Origin: Methanolobus sp. UBA32
GTDB taxonomy: Archaea; Halobacteriota; Methanosarcinia; Methanosarcinales; Methanosarcinaceae
Direction of reading: 5' to 3'
Assembly (NCBI GenBank): GCA_002507205.1
Contig: DAZF01000001.1
Coordinates: forward strand, 255-15,338
Length of the DNA stretch: 15,084 bases
Shown here: positions 7,562-15,084 of the stretch, in pieces
Layout of the letters: every line of letters starts with the position of its first letter
Numbering within the stretch: position 1 is the first letter of the stretch
Notes under the pieces: generated by a model
What the model saw: the letters and a program-made list of their open reading frames with translations, nothing else
Databases searched by the model: none
Told to the model about the DNA's origin: nothing
Translations under genes and position numbers: made by a program

Positions 7562-9387
7562 TTCCTCACCTCCGAGATAGCATCAAACTTGCACATACGG
7601 GAACATACTCCACAGCCAGTACACATGTTATTTATAGATGCTTTTTTGGTCTTTGTATCAAATTCAATTGCAGGGCAACCGAGATTCACACATAGCCTGC
7701 ATCCCACACATTTTTCAGCATCGACAGTAAATGGTTTTCTTCGAATGCCGGCACGTTTTGCATCGATGATACAATATTGTCTTGTGATGACAACGGAAGT
7801 TCCTTCGTAGCTCTTTGCCCTTTTGAAGACCTCTTCAGTCTGCTCAAGGTCATAAGGGTCAACGACTTCCACAAACTCGGCACCAAGTCCTCTGCAAAGC
7901 GCTTCAAGCGAGACTTCCACCGTTGGCTCACCTGTGGCAGTCTTACCCATACCAGGATTTGGCTGGTGACCGGTCATTGCGGTGATGCGGTTGTCCACTA
8001 TAGTTACTGTGATGTCTGCTTTATTATAGATAGCATTGAGCAGACCATTCATTCCAGTGTGGAAGAATGTTGAATCCCCAATGGAACAGCATATCGGTTT
8101 TTTCTCGCCTGCCTGGTACATTCCACTTGCCACAGTTATGCTTCCGCCCATGCAGAGCGTCGTGTCAACCGTGCCACTCTGGATACCCAGTGTATAGCAA
8201 CCGATATCGCTTGGGAAGATCGCATTCTTACCATACACTTTTTTCATGACATGGAAAGTGGCTCTGTGGGAACATCCCGGACACATTACAGGAGGGCGCA
8301 TTGGAAGGTCAATTCTGCATGCATCGTAATCAAAATCTTCCCCGGCATCAGCCGGAACAGCAGTCCTTTCAAGTCCTAGTACCTCTGCAAGGACATCTGC
8401 ACAGATATCCGTGTTCAGCTCGAACACCCTTGGAACAGGACCTTGCATCTTGCCGATTATCTCCACGCTGGTACCGGTCTGCTGTGCGATTATCCTTACC
8501 TGTTCTTCTACTACAGGTTCCATTTCCTCGAAAACAAGTATTTGATCAACATTTTCCAACAGGGTCCTAATCTTGTTCTCAGGAACAGGATATGTCCCTA
8601 TTTTAAGGAATGATGCATTCAATCCCTGTTTAATGATGGCTTCTTTGGCATATACTGAAGCAATTCCCGATGCTATGACACCAAGTTTTGCGCCTTTGTT
8701 AATCTCCAGTTCGTTCCATGGAGAGTTCTCGAGTTCGGCAAGAATGTCCTTTTGCAGTTCAAGCAGATGGATGTGCCGGACCCGTGCATTCTTGGGAACC
8801 ATGACCCATCTTTCGAGCTCCTTCTGGAAGTTTGCTGCGGGTTTCTCCTCATTTACAGGTCCAAGTTCCACATCGGATTTACCATGAGATATGCGTGTTG
8901 TGGGCCTGAAAATTACAGGCATCTGTACCTTATTTGATAATTCGAATGCATATGGGATCATATCCTTTGCTTCCTGCGGTGTGGAAGGGTCCAGACATGG
9001 GATAAGTGAGAATTGTGAGTACCTGCGGGTGTCCTGTTCGTTCTGTGATGAGTGGCATGAAGGATCATCTGCAACGATGATGATCATACTACCTTTGACA
9101 CCCGTATATGCCAGAGTCATCAGCGGATCTGCTGCTACATTGAGCCCAACATGTTTCATGGTCACTACAGAACGCACACCAGCCATCGCTGCGCCGGCTG
9201 CTACTTCAAAGGCAACCTTCTCATTGACCGACCACTCTACATAAAAATTCCTTTCCTTCATTCCTGCCAGTGTACCGATGATCTCGGATGACGGTGTCCC
9301 GGGATACCCGGATATGACCTGCCCTCCACCTTCCACGATACCGCGTGCAATTGCAACGTTTCCCAGCATGTACTCGCGTGTGCTCAT
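7558..9387 (-). CDS. iorA: Indolepyruvate:ferredoxin oxidoreductase, alpha subunit
   Basis: This catalytic subunit carries thiamine diphosphate and iron-sulfur clusters. I start it at the ATG at 9387 (609 residues, MSTREYMLGNVAIARGIVEG) because AGGAG lies 6 nt upstream; an in-frame ATG seven codons earlier lacks this. Domain order: N-terminal pyrimidine-binding domain with ISGYPGTPSSEI and NEKVAFEVAAGAAMAG, a middle region, and the diphosphate-binding domain (about 370-500) with MCPGCSHRATFH, GCYTLG and GDSTFFHTGMNGLLNAIYNKAD. Two cluster motifs end the protein: CVGCRLCVNLGCP, with the four-residue last spacing typical of IorA, and CTGCGVCSRMCKF. The two subunits are fused to no other domain. 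The gene is the first of a two-gene operon divergent from the 9637 gene. Confidence 0.96.
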   Translation of the reverse strand: MSTREYMLGNVAIARGIVEGGGQVISGYPGTPSSEIIGTLAGMKERNFYVEWSVNEKVAFEVAAGAAMAGVRSVVTMKHVGLNVAADPLMTLAYTGVKGSMIIIVADDPSCHSSQNEQDTRRYSQFSLIPCLDPSTPQEAKDMIPYAFELSNKVQMPVIFRPTTRISHGKSDVELGPVNEEKPAANFQKELERWVMVPKNARVRHIHLLELQKDILAELENSPWNELEINKGAKLGVIASGIASVYAKEAIIKQGLNASFLKIGTYPVPENKIRTLLENVDQILVFEEMEPVVEEQVRIIAQQTGTSVEIIGKMQGPVPRVFELNTDICADVLAEVLGLERTAVPADAGEDFDYDACRIDLPMRPPVMCPGCSHRATFHVMKKVYGKNAIFPSDIGCYTLGIQSGTVDTTLCMGGSITVASGMYQAGEKKPICCSIGDSTFFHTGMNGLLNAIYNKADITVTIVDNRITAMTGHQPNPGMGKTATGEPTVEVSLEALCRGLGAEFVEVVDPYDLEQTEEVFKRAKSYEGTSVVITRQYCIIDAKRAGIRRKPFTVDAEKCVGCRLCVNLGCPAIEFDTKTKKASINNMCTGCGVCSRMCKFDAISEVRK

Positions 9388-9441
9388 TATAATCTCCTGC
9401 CAAGTCATACTTAATGATTATTGATAAAGATATCTAAAAAA

Positions 9442-9455
9442 AACACAATCGTGTT
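9442..9455. promoter_or_regulatory. Small inverted repeat upstream of iorA
   Basis: AACAC (9442-9446) and GTGTT (9451-9455) are separated by 4 nt, about 55-65 bp upstream of the iorA start and just behind an AT-rich probable TATA region (about 9421-9437). The stretch 9388-9636 between the divergent genes holds no further gene that I can see. The element is short and may be chance. Confidence 0.25.
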
Positions 9456-9636
9456 ACTGTGTGACAGTCTGCCTTTTGCAGGAATTAAGAGAGGAGAGTT
9501 GTGTGTTAAAGAACCCATTTTTCTTTTTTACTTCTGACCAACGCCTGTATCTGCATGAGCAGCATCTTGTAAAAGATTATAAGTCAACACCACCCATATA
9601 TCCAGTATATAGTATTTCTGCAGGAGATAACGATTC

Positions 9637-10698
9637 TTGATAGCACTTCGGTTTTACAGGATCTACGACATCGGACTTGAAATAGATCTTGACTGGCTGG
9701 AAAAAGAACTCGCCAGCAGCTTCCTTACTGCAAGGACCAGTTTTCTGCGAGTCAACCCGAAATCCATTGTAATGGACATGCCACCCCTGCTGATCAGGAT
9801 GGGAAACTCCAGCGTTGAAAAGGGAGGCATGACCTATGATCTATCCGTATTTGCCCGCATATTCGATATAGGTGCCATCAGCCTGTGCCTGGTCTATGAA
9901 AGACCGGAGAAGGATTTCAGCCTCCTTGAAGAAACTGCGCTTCTTTTTGCAGGACAGGAAGGACTTTCGGACCTGTTTTTATCACACCTGAAAACGCTCA
10001 CTGACATGCTCAAAACACACATCAGAGGCTTTGCACTGAATCCTGATTTCTTTGAGGACTACACAATATACCTTATGGACTGGAAGGACGAAACAATAGA
10101 CCCTATATCCCTGATGGCAGGGGAAAAGAGGGACTTCTCACCACAGATGAGAGAAGAGATACTCAGAGGTTCACAAAGCTACACCAATGATGATCTTGCT
10201 ATCCTTTCATGGGATACAGCCTTACTCTGCAATCCAGACAGCCCAACTGATTTCTTTGACCTGATCGAATTTGCAAATGTGCAGGTCTTTGAACTGCGCT
10301 ACTATGACAGGGAACTGAGCCGCCAGATGGAAAAGATGTATGATGACATCGTTCTTGCCGATAAACTCCCAAAATATAGAAGAAGGCACAAGTATCGACT
10401 TATTATGATGCAGTTGATGCAGAATAACGCCGAGCTGTCCGAAGTAACCGAGAAGGTAAATAACCTTATCAAAGTCACAGAAGATGTCTACTATACCAGA
10501 GTATACGCATCTGCCCTGAAAATGCTTAGAAGCAGCCAGTGGACTGAAAGCGTGAACCATAAGATAGACGTGATAAGGGACAATTATTCCATGCTCTCCG
10601 AAGAAATCCACATCCAGCACTCCCATAACCTTGAGTGGATAGTGATTATTCTCATTGCTTTTGAAATAGTCATAGCTATTGTGGAAAGGCTGGTTTGA
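9637..10698 (+). CDS. RMD1/YagE-like (DUF155) C-terminally membrane-anchored protein
   Basis: The function is unknown. The 353 residues look like the RMD1/YagE (DUF155) family, whose yeast members are membrane proteins, some mitochondrial. The N-terminal half is a mixed domain (IYDIGLEIDLDWLEKEL ... GAISLCLVYE). The middle has an acidic stretch and the segment LLCNPDSPTDFFDLIEFANV. A helical, probably coiled-coil region (about 240-325) follows, and then HSHNLEWIVIILIAFEIVIA, a single membrane helix directly after a LEW motif. That order is characteristic of the family. No signal peptide is visible, so the bulk should be cytoplasmic and tail-anchored. The start is TTG at 9637, with AGGAG at 9622-9626 (10-nt spacing) and an in-frame stop just upstream. 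It is divergent from iorA and precedes proA by about 200 bp. The family call is from motif memory. Confidence 0.6.
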   Translation: MIALRFYRIYDIGLEIDLDWLEKELASSFLTARTSFLRVNPKSIVMDMPPLLIRMGNSSVEKGGMTYDLSVFARIFDIGAISLCLVYERPEKDFSLLEETALLFAGQEGLSDLFLSHLKTLTDMLKTHIRGFALNPDFFEDYTIYLMDWKDETIDPISLMAGEKRDFSPQMREEILRGSQSYTNDDLAILSWDTALLCNPDSPTDFFDLIEFANVQVFELRYYDRELSRQMEKMYDDIVLADKLPKYRRRHKYRLIMMQLMQNNAELSEVTEKVNNLIKVTEDVYYTRVYASALKMLRSSQWTESVNHKIDVIRDNYSMLSEEIHIQHSHNLEWIVIILIAFEIVIAIVERLV

Positions 10699-10803
10699 GC
10701 TGAGACGTTGATTTGGAGATAATACTAATTTTTGCCACTAATGAGAGTTATATGTAAAAGTGCTTAACTTAGATATTGAACACGCCACCACCATAATCGA
10801 TAA

Positions 10804-10859
10804 GTATAAAACCAAAGAACTATGTGCAATATCACTATATTACATAGTAACTTTTAATA
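10804..10859 (+). promoter_or_regulatory. proA promoter region with inverted repeat
   Basis: A 7-bp inverted repeat, ACTATGT (10819-10825) and ACATAGT (10842-10848) with a 16-nt spacer, lies between two TATA-like sequences, GTATAAAA (near 10804-10811) and TTTTAATAA (10852-10860). With the first box the repeat covers the transcription start; with the second, closer to the gene, it sits just upstream of the box. Either position suits a regulator of proline synthesis. The rest of 10699-10889 holds no gene. Confidence 0.4.
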
Positions 10860-10901
10860 ATCCTACATCACTCTTTTAAGAAACCCAAGGTGGTTTATTT
10901 C

Positions 10902-12257
10902 ATGGTTCTGGAAATTGAAGAAAAGGTCATTGAAGCAAAGAAGGCATCTATTATCCTTGCAAGTGTCAGCACAGAGACAAAGAATGCCGCTCTTGAAGCA
11001 ATGGCACAGGCACTTGACGATAATCGCGATAAGATACTTGAAGCAAACCAGAAGGACGTTGAGACTGCTGAGAAGCTGAAAAGGAAAGGAGAACTTTCCC
11101 AGGCTCTTGTGGACAGGCTCAAGGTCAGCGACAGCAAGATCAGCGGAATGATAGACGGCATTCGTGACGTTATCAACCTCGAAGACCCTGTGGGAAAGAC
11201 CATTGATGCTCTCGAACTTGATCAGGGACTCGAATTATACAAGGTAAGCTCCCCTATCGGACTCATCGGAGTAATATTTGAAGCACGCCCTGATGTCGTA
11301 CCACAGGTCATGTCCTTATGCTTAAAAAGCGGGAATGCCACCATATTCAAAGGCGGTAGCGAGGCACTTAATTCCAACCGTGTGATCTTCAATCTCTTAA
11401 ATGAAGCTGCAGAATCCGTAAAAGGAATGCCTGAAGGCGCATTCCAGCTAATGGAAACAAGGGAAGAGGTCAATGATATTCTCAGCATGGACGCATACAT
11501 CGACCTGCTCATACCAAGAGGGTCCAATGCATTCGTAAAATACATGCAGGACAACACAAAGATACCAGTTCTCGGACATGCAGACGGCATCTGTCACGTA
11601 TATGTTGATGACGAAGCAGACCTTGGAAAAGCGTACGATGTATGTTTTGACTCAAAAGCCCAGTATCCAGCGGTCTGTAACGCAATGGAAACACTGCTCA
11701 TCAACGAGAAGATAGCCAGCAAATTCCTTCCGAAAATGGCAAGGATGTACGGCGATGCGAATGTAGAAATGCGTTGTGATGACAGTTCCTTTAAGATACT
11801 TGAGGAAATTGACTTCCTCCAGAACGTAGGCAGGGCCACTGAAGATGACTGGAAGACCGAGTACAACGACCTGATACTCTCCATAAAGATAGTCGGATCA
11901 ATGGAAGAGGCCATGGAACATATCAATAATTATGGTTCCCATCATACCGATGCCATCATAACGGAAAGCGACCTGAAAAAGAAGAGATTCACTGACCTTG
12001 TAGACTCATCAAGCGTGATGATCAATGCGTCCACCAGATTTGCAGATGGTTTCCGCTATGGAAAAGGCGCAGAAGTCGGGATCAGTACCAACAAGATACA
12101 CGCACGTGGTCCTGTTGGCATGGAAGGACTGCTCATCTACAAGTACATCCTTGTGGGCAATGGCGACAAAGTTGGAGATTATGCAGGACCTGATGCGAAG
12201 AAATTCACACATCGCAGACTCAACAAGACAGCCTCGAATGCTCTTTCCAGGAATTAA
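10902..12257 (+). CDS. proA: Glutamate-5-semialdehyde dehydrogenase (gamma-glutamyl phosphate reductase)
   Basis: This is the second enzyme of proline synthesis: NADPH-dependent reduction of gamma-glutamyl phosphate to glutamate-5-semialdehyde, in the cytoplasm. I start it at the ATG at 10902 (451 residues) because AAGGTGG lies 8 nt upstream; the GTG at 10890 is inside that site. Aldehyde dehydrogenase superfamily motifs are visible: PIGLIGVIFEARPDV, LKSGNATIFKGGSEA, the catalytic cysteine in YPAVCNAMETLLI (about residue 259), and near the end INASTRFADGFRYGKGAEVGIS, KIHARGPVGMEGL. It is followed after 41 bp by proB on the same strand, forming a proAB operon in the reverse of the common bacterial proBA order. 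No abnormality was seen. Confidence 0.97.
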   Translation: MVLEIEEKVIEAKKASIILASVSTETKNAALEAMAQALDDNRDKILEANQKDVETAEKLKRKGELSQALVDRLKVSDSKISGMIDGIRDVINLEDPVGKTIDALELDQGLELYKVSSPIGLIGVIFEARPDVVPQVMSLCLKSGNATIFKGGSEALNSNRVIFNLLNEAAESVKGMPEGAFQLMETREEVNDILSMDAYIDLLIPRGSNAFVKYMQDNTKIPVLGHADGICHVYVDDEADLGKAYDVCFDSKAQYPAVCNAMETLLINEKIASKFLPKMARMYGDANVEMRCDDSSFKILEEIDFLQNVGRATEDDWKTEYNDLILSIKIVGSMEEAMEHINNYGSHHTDAIITESDLKKKRFTDLVDSSSVMINASTRFADGFRYGKGAEVGISTNKIHARGPVGMEGLLIYKYILVGNGDKVGDYAGPDAKKFTHRRLNKTASNALSRN

Positions 12258-12298
12258 CAGCCTTATAAAAAGCGGAAGAAAATACAGGAGCATCACTT

Positions 12299-13423
12299 TT
12301 GAACGACAGGAAAGAGCTGTTTAAAGATGTGACAAGGATAGTTGTAAAAATAGGTACATCATCCATCAACACCGAAGACGGTAAGCTGAACCGACAGTTC
12401 ATGGACAACATGGCTGCACAGGTCGCTGAACTGCACGAAATGGGTAAAAAGGTCATCCTTGTAAGCTCAGGTGCCATCGGCATAGGAATAGACATACTGG
12501 ATTTTGACAGCAGGCCAAAGGAGATACCTGTCAGACAGGCATGTGCCGCTGTGGGTCAGGGTGTGCTCATGCAGGAATGGAGTAATTCCTTTGCAAAACA
12601 CAACCTGAAAGTGGCCCAGATACTTCTCACTTATGAATCGTTCTCCAACAGGCTGACCTATCTGAACCTCAGGAACAGCATATCCACCCTCCTGAGCTAC
12701 GGTGTCATACCTATCATCAACGAGAATGACACTACGTCTGTTAATGAGATAGAAGCAACATTCGGTGATAACGACAAACTTTCCGCAATGGTTGCCAGCA
12801 AGACAGAGGCCGACCTTCTGATCATCCTTTCCGACATTGACGGCCTTTATGACAAGAACCCTAAGAGAAACCATGATGCAACACTCCTGAGCCTTGTGGA
12901 GGAGATCACACCGGAAGTCGAAAGTTACGGCGGGAATCCTACAAGCATGAAAGGTGTGGGGGGCATGAGAACCAAGATAGAGGCTGCAAAGATATGCCAC
13001 ATGTCAGGATGCTACCTTATTATTACTAACAGTGCCATCAAAAATGTAGTGATTAAAGTACTTGGCGGGGACAATATCGGAACACTGTTCCTTGCAAATC
13101 AGGATGTACAAAAGAACAGGATACGCTGGATACTGCTATCAAAATCATGTGGCTCCATCGAAGTCGATGCCGGTGCCAGGGATGCAATACTCAACAGTAT
13201 GAGCCTGCTTCCATCCGGAGTTGTAGCTCTACACGGTGACTTTGACAGGGGAGAGATAGTTGAGATACTATGCGAAGGACATGTCTTTGCAAAAGGTATC
13301 ACTGACTACACATCCGAAGAACTTGAAAAGGTCAAAGGCCAGCACACAGATATGATAGCTGACATTCTTGGTTACAAGAACTACAACCATGTCATAAAGA
13401 AAGAGAATATCGGAATTTGCTGA
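12299..13423 (+). CDS. proB: Glutamate 5-kinase with PUA domain
   Basis: This is the first enzyme of proline synthesis, phosphorylating glutamate with ATP to an unstable gamma-glutamyl phosphate that ProA uses directly, so the two work as a pair. The 374 residues comprise an amino-acid kinase domain (about 10-260) and a C-terminal PUA domain (about 278-355). Kinase motifs are VVKIGTSSI, ILVSSGAIGIGID, IINENDTTSVNEIEATFGDN, LSDIDGLYDKNP and GGMRTKIEAAKI. The PUA domain shows GSIEVDAGARDAIL, LLPSGVVALHGDFDRGEIVEI and FAKGITDYTSEEL. The full-length PUA form is often feedback-inhibited by proline. The start is TTG at 12299, with AGGAG exactly 8 nt upstream; no better ATG precedes the kinase motif. 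Confidence 0.97.
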   Translation: MNDRKELFKDVTRIVVKIGTSSINTEDGKLNRQFMDNMAAQVAELHEMGKKVILVSSGAIGIGIDILDFDSRPKEIPVRQACAAVGQGVLMQEWSNSFAKHNLKVAQILLTYESFSNRLTYLNLRNSISTLLSYGVIPIINENDTTSVNEIEATFGDNDKLSAMVASKTEADLLIILSDIDGLYDKNPKRNHDATLLSLVEEITPEVESYGGNPTSMKGVGGMRTKIEAAKICHMSGCYLIITNSAIKNVVIKVLGGDNIGTLFLANQDVQKNRIRWILLSKSCGSIEVDAGARDAILNSMSLLPSGVVALHGDFDRGEIVEILCEGHVFAKGITDYTSEELEKVKGQHTDMIADILGYKNYNHVIKKENIGIC

Positions 13424-13425
13424 GC

Positions 13426-13443
13426 TTTTTTCCAATTATTTTT
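13426..13443 (+). terminator. Oligo-T terminator after proB
   Basis: Two T-runs, six T at 13426-13431 and five T at 13439-13443, directly follow the proB stop. Archaeal polymerase commonly terminates at such runs without a hairpin. The promoter of cca follows 35 bp later, so the genes look transcriptionally separate. Confidence 0.45.
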
Positions 13444-13478
13444 CCTGGACAGCAACTTTCATTAATAATTAATAATAG

Positions 13479-13486
13479 TTTATACT
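13479..13486 (+). promoter_or_regulatory. Predicted TATA box of cca (leaderless transcript)
   Basis: TTTATACT is centred about 27 bp before the cca ATG at 13511, the normal archaeal spacing from TATA to start site. No Shine-Dalgarno sequence precedes the ATG, so the mRNA probably begins at or a base or two before it. Confidence 0.55.
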
Positions 13487-13510
13487 GATATTTCAAACTC
13501 AAGATCAAAA

Positions 13511-14857
13511 ATGACACTGGAAGAACAGGTTCTTGAAAGGATTAAACCCAGTCCTGAAGAAAAGAAAAAACTTGAAGAAATTGCTTCAGAGCTGCTTGGA
13601 AAGGTAAGTGATTCTGCAAGACTTCTTGGAATAAATGACATCACACCCAAGCTTGTAGGTTCTGCTGCAAGGAACACCTGGATATCCGGTACCCACGACC
13701 TTGACGTTTTTATCGCGTTTCCTGAGAGCACCAGCCGGGAAGAACTGGAAAACAACGGACTTCTCATTGCCAGGGAAGTTGCAAAGGAAGGACAGAACAT
13801 TGAGGAACGCTATGCAGAACACCCCTATCTAAACATTGAGTACAAAGGATTCGATGTTGACCTCGTACCATGTTTTGCTGTAGACTCCGCATCCAGTATC
13901 AAATCTGCAGTTGACAGGACACCTTTCCACAATGAATTTATAAAAATGAGTATCCCCGGCCGCGAAGATGATGTACTTATCATGAAACAGTTCATGAAAG
14001 GCACCGGCACCTATGGTTCCGAACTCCGGACACAGGGATTCTCAGGCTATCTCACAGAAATTCTTATCATACACTACGGTTCTTTCCGGAACACTATCAG
14101 AAACGTCTGCAACTGGAAACCAGGGCTTACCATCGACATGCTTGAACACGGAACCCTCAGGCACGATGACCCTCTTGTTGTCATCGACCCGACAGATCCA
14201 AAAAGAAATGTTGCTGCAGCACTTTCCCCTAACCAGTTCGCAAAGTTCATTGATGTATGCAGATCATATGCAGAAGGGCCTTCTGAAGAGTTTTTTTTCC
14301 CCAAGGAAAAAGATCCTATGAAGAAAGAAGAGATCATCGACATGATGAACTCAAGAGGAAGTTCCTTCATTGCTATTGTCTTTGAGGCTCCGGACCTTGT
14401 AGACGACATCCTGTATCCGCAGCTGGACAAAATGGAACATTCTATCCGTGCATTGCTTGAAGATTATGATTTCCAGATACTGAATTCAGGATACTGGGCA
14501 AAGGAAGATGCTGTTATCCTGCTAGAACTCATTTCATCTGAGCTCCCTGCAGTTAAAAAACATATGGGACCACCTGTCTGGGTAAATGAACATGCAAGAG
14601 GCTTCAAACAAAAATATGAGAATTCCGACGAACTATTCTCAATGTATATCGAGGATGGATTCTATGTCGCTGACATCAGACGAAAGTTCACAACCGCAAA
14701 AGAGCTTCTGGTTGGGAGAATGGAAACTTGTTCACTTGGAAAACACCTCTCAAAAGCAGTTGCAGATGGTTTTACAATTGTTGAAGGTGCCGACATAACA
14801 ACAATAGAGGACCCTGATTTCAGAAGATTCCTGAGAAAATGGGAGCAGGGAAAGTGA
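13511..14857 (+). CDS. cca: CCA-adding tRNA nucleotidyltransferase, class I (archaeal)
   Basis: The enzyme adds or repairs the 3'-CCA end of tRNAs using CTP and ATP without a nucleic-acid template. It has 448 residues, the normal archaeal class I length. The nucleotidyltransferase head is at about 1-145. Its signature GSAARNTWISGTHDLDVF has the metal-binding D63 and D65, and the third carboxylate lies in YKGFDVDLVPCF (D115/D117). Further archaeal features are RTPFHNEFI, the LIMKQFMKGTGTYGSE and TQGFSGYLTEILIIHYG central domain, and the tail and body region with FKQKYENSDELF. It stands alone between proB and a convergent DNA glycosylase gene. In many archaea cca lies beside a 2'-5' RNA ligase gene; that partner is not seen here. 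Confidence 0.97.
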   Translation: MTLEEQVLERIKPSPEEKKKLEEIASELLGKVSDSARLLGINDITPKLVGSAARNTWISGTHDLDVFIAFPESTSREELENNGLLIAREVAKEGQNIEERYAEHPYLNIEYKGFDVDLVPCFAVDSASSIKSAVDRTPFHNEFIKMSIPGREDDVLIMKQFMKGTGTYGSELRTQGFSGYLTEILIIHYGSFRNTIRNVCNWKPGLTIDMLEHGTLRHDDPLVVIDPTDPKRNVAAALSPNQFAKFIDVCRSYAEGPSEEFFFPKEKDPMKKEEIIDMMNSRGSSFIAIVFEAPDLVDDILYPQLDKMEHSIRALLEDYDFQILNSGYWAKEDAVILLELISSELPAVKKHMGPPVWVNEHARGFKQKYENSDELFSMYIEDGFYVADIRRKFTTAKELLVGRMETCSLGKHLSKAVADGFTIVEGADITTIEDPDFRRFLRKWEQGK

Positions 14858-14884
14858 TACATTTAACCTGCTCTGCCCTTTGAA

Positions 14885-15084
14885 CTAAACTCCTTCAAGC
14901 CTTTTCTGGTAGAAGAAATACTGCTGTGCATAGCCGCAATAATGTCCGAAATACATGCGTCCCCAGTTACCGATCTTACTCTTTGTGGCATTCCCGTTAA
15001 AGAAATCATGGTGACCGTAGACAGTCTTAACGACTTTCTCAACATGTGTATCCACAGGGAAAGCCTCCATTTTTTCAAATGCAA
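14885..15084 (-). CDS. HhH-GPD DNA glycosylase, OGG1-like, C-terminal fragment cut by the window edge
   Basis: Only the last 65 residues are inside the window, in a frame open through 15084 and ending with TAG at 14885-14887. It reads AFEKMEAFPVDTHVEKVVKT, then a basic Gly/Asn/Lys segment, and NWGRMYFGHYCGYAQQYFFY. The PVDTHV aspartate is the catalytic Asp of HhH-GPD base-excision glycosylases. The YFGHYCGYAQQYFFY-like ending matches 8-oxoguanine glycosylase/AlkA-type members rather than Nth/MutY, because no C-terminal four-cysteine cluster follows. The likely job is removing oxidised or alkylated bases from DNA. The gene converges on cca with only 27 bp between the stops. The start lies outside the window. 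Confidence 0.8.
   Translation of the reverse strand, partial: AFEKMEAFPVDTHVEKVVKTVYGHHDFFNGNATKSKIGNWGRMYFGHYCGYAQQYFFYQKRLEGV

Noticed and set aside
14863..15084. 73-codon minus-strand ORF overlapping the DNA glycosylase end
   Set aside because: It is the wrong frame. The adjacent frame carries the PVDTHV and GYAQQY glycosylase motifs.

Overview
The window is archaeal and fits a methanogen of the Methanosarcinaceae (Methanolobus/Methanococcoides/Methanosarcina relatives). The reasons are archaeal-type ribosomal proteins in the S10/spc-like order, a class I archaeal CCA-adding enzyme, a fused IorA with C-terminal ferredoxin-type clusters, TATA-box promoters, and a mix of Shine-Dalgarno-led, leaderless and TTG-started genes. 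This placement comes from family knowledge and was not checked by a search.

Region 1 (1-4980) is the ribosomal protein cluster. On the minus strand the order is rpl3, rpl4, rpl23, rpl2, rps19, rpl22. The next genes expected on that strand are the end of rpl22, then rps3 and rpl29. Instead these three lie at the left end on the PLUS strand (1-1237). Gene rpl22 is cut in two: its first 122 codons are on the minus strand and its last 36 codons on the plus strand at the very start of the window. The halves share a 22-bp sequence that forms an inverted repeat (1-22 and 1216-1237). Rejoined, they give a 151-residue L22. This is either a chimeric join in the assembly or amplification (more likely) or a real inversion. 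A leaderless 43-codon ORF and a small RNA hairpin sit in the rpl3 leader.

Region 2 (4980-6960) has a promoter region with a palindrome next to a TATA box, then galU (TTG start) on the plus strand. It continues with a minus-strand stretch holding the decayed remains of a truD-like pseudouridine synthase gene, with N- and C-terminal ends present and the catalytic middle gone. Upstream of that is a possible 47-residue single-span membrane protein.

Region 3 (6960-9640) holds iorA-iorB (indolepyruvate:ferredoxin oxidoreductase) on the minus strand. They overlap by ATGA and end in a hairpin plus T-run terminator. A divergent gene for an RMD1/YagE-like (DUF155) C-terminally anchored membrane protein follows (9637-10698).

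Region 4 (10700-15084) holds proA-proB (proline synthesis) with an inverted repeat in the promoter region, then a probably leaderless cca gene. Converging on cca is the 3' end of an OGG1-like HhH-GPD DNA glycosylase that runs off the right edge.

I saw no transposon, CRISPR array, tRNA or rRNA gene. Most of the window is housekeeping. The unusual parts are the broken ribosomal cluster, the rpl3 leader ORF, the galU promoter palindrome and the truD remnant.
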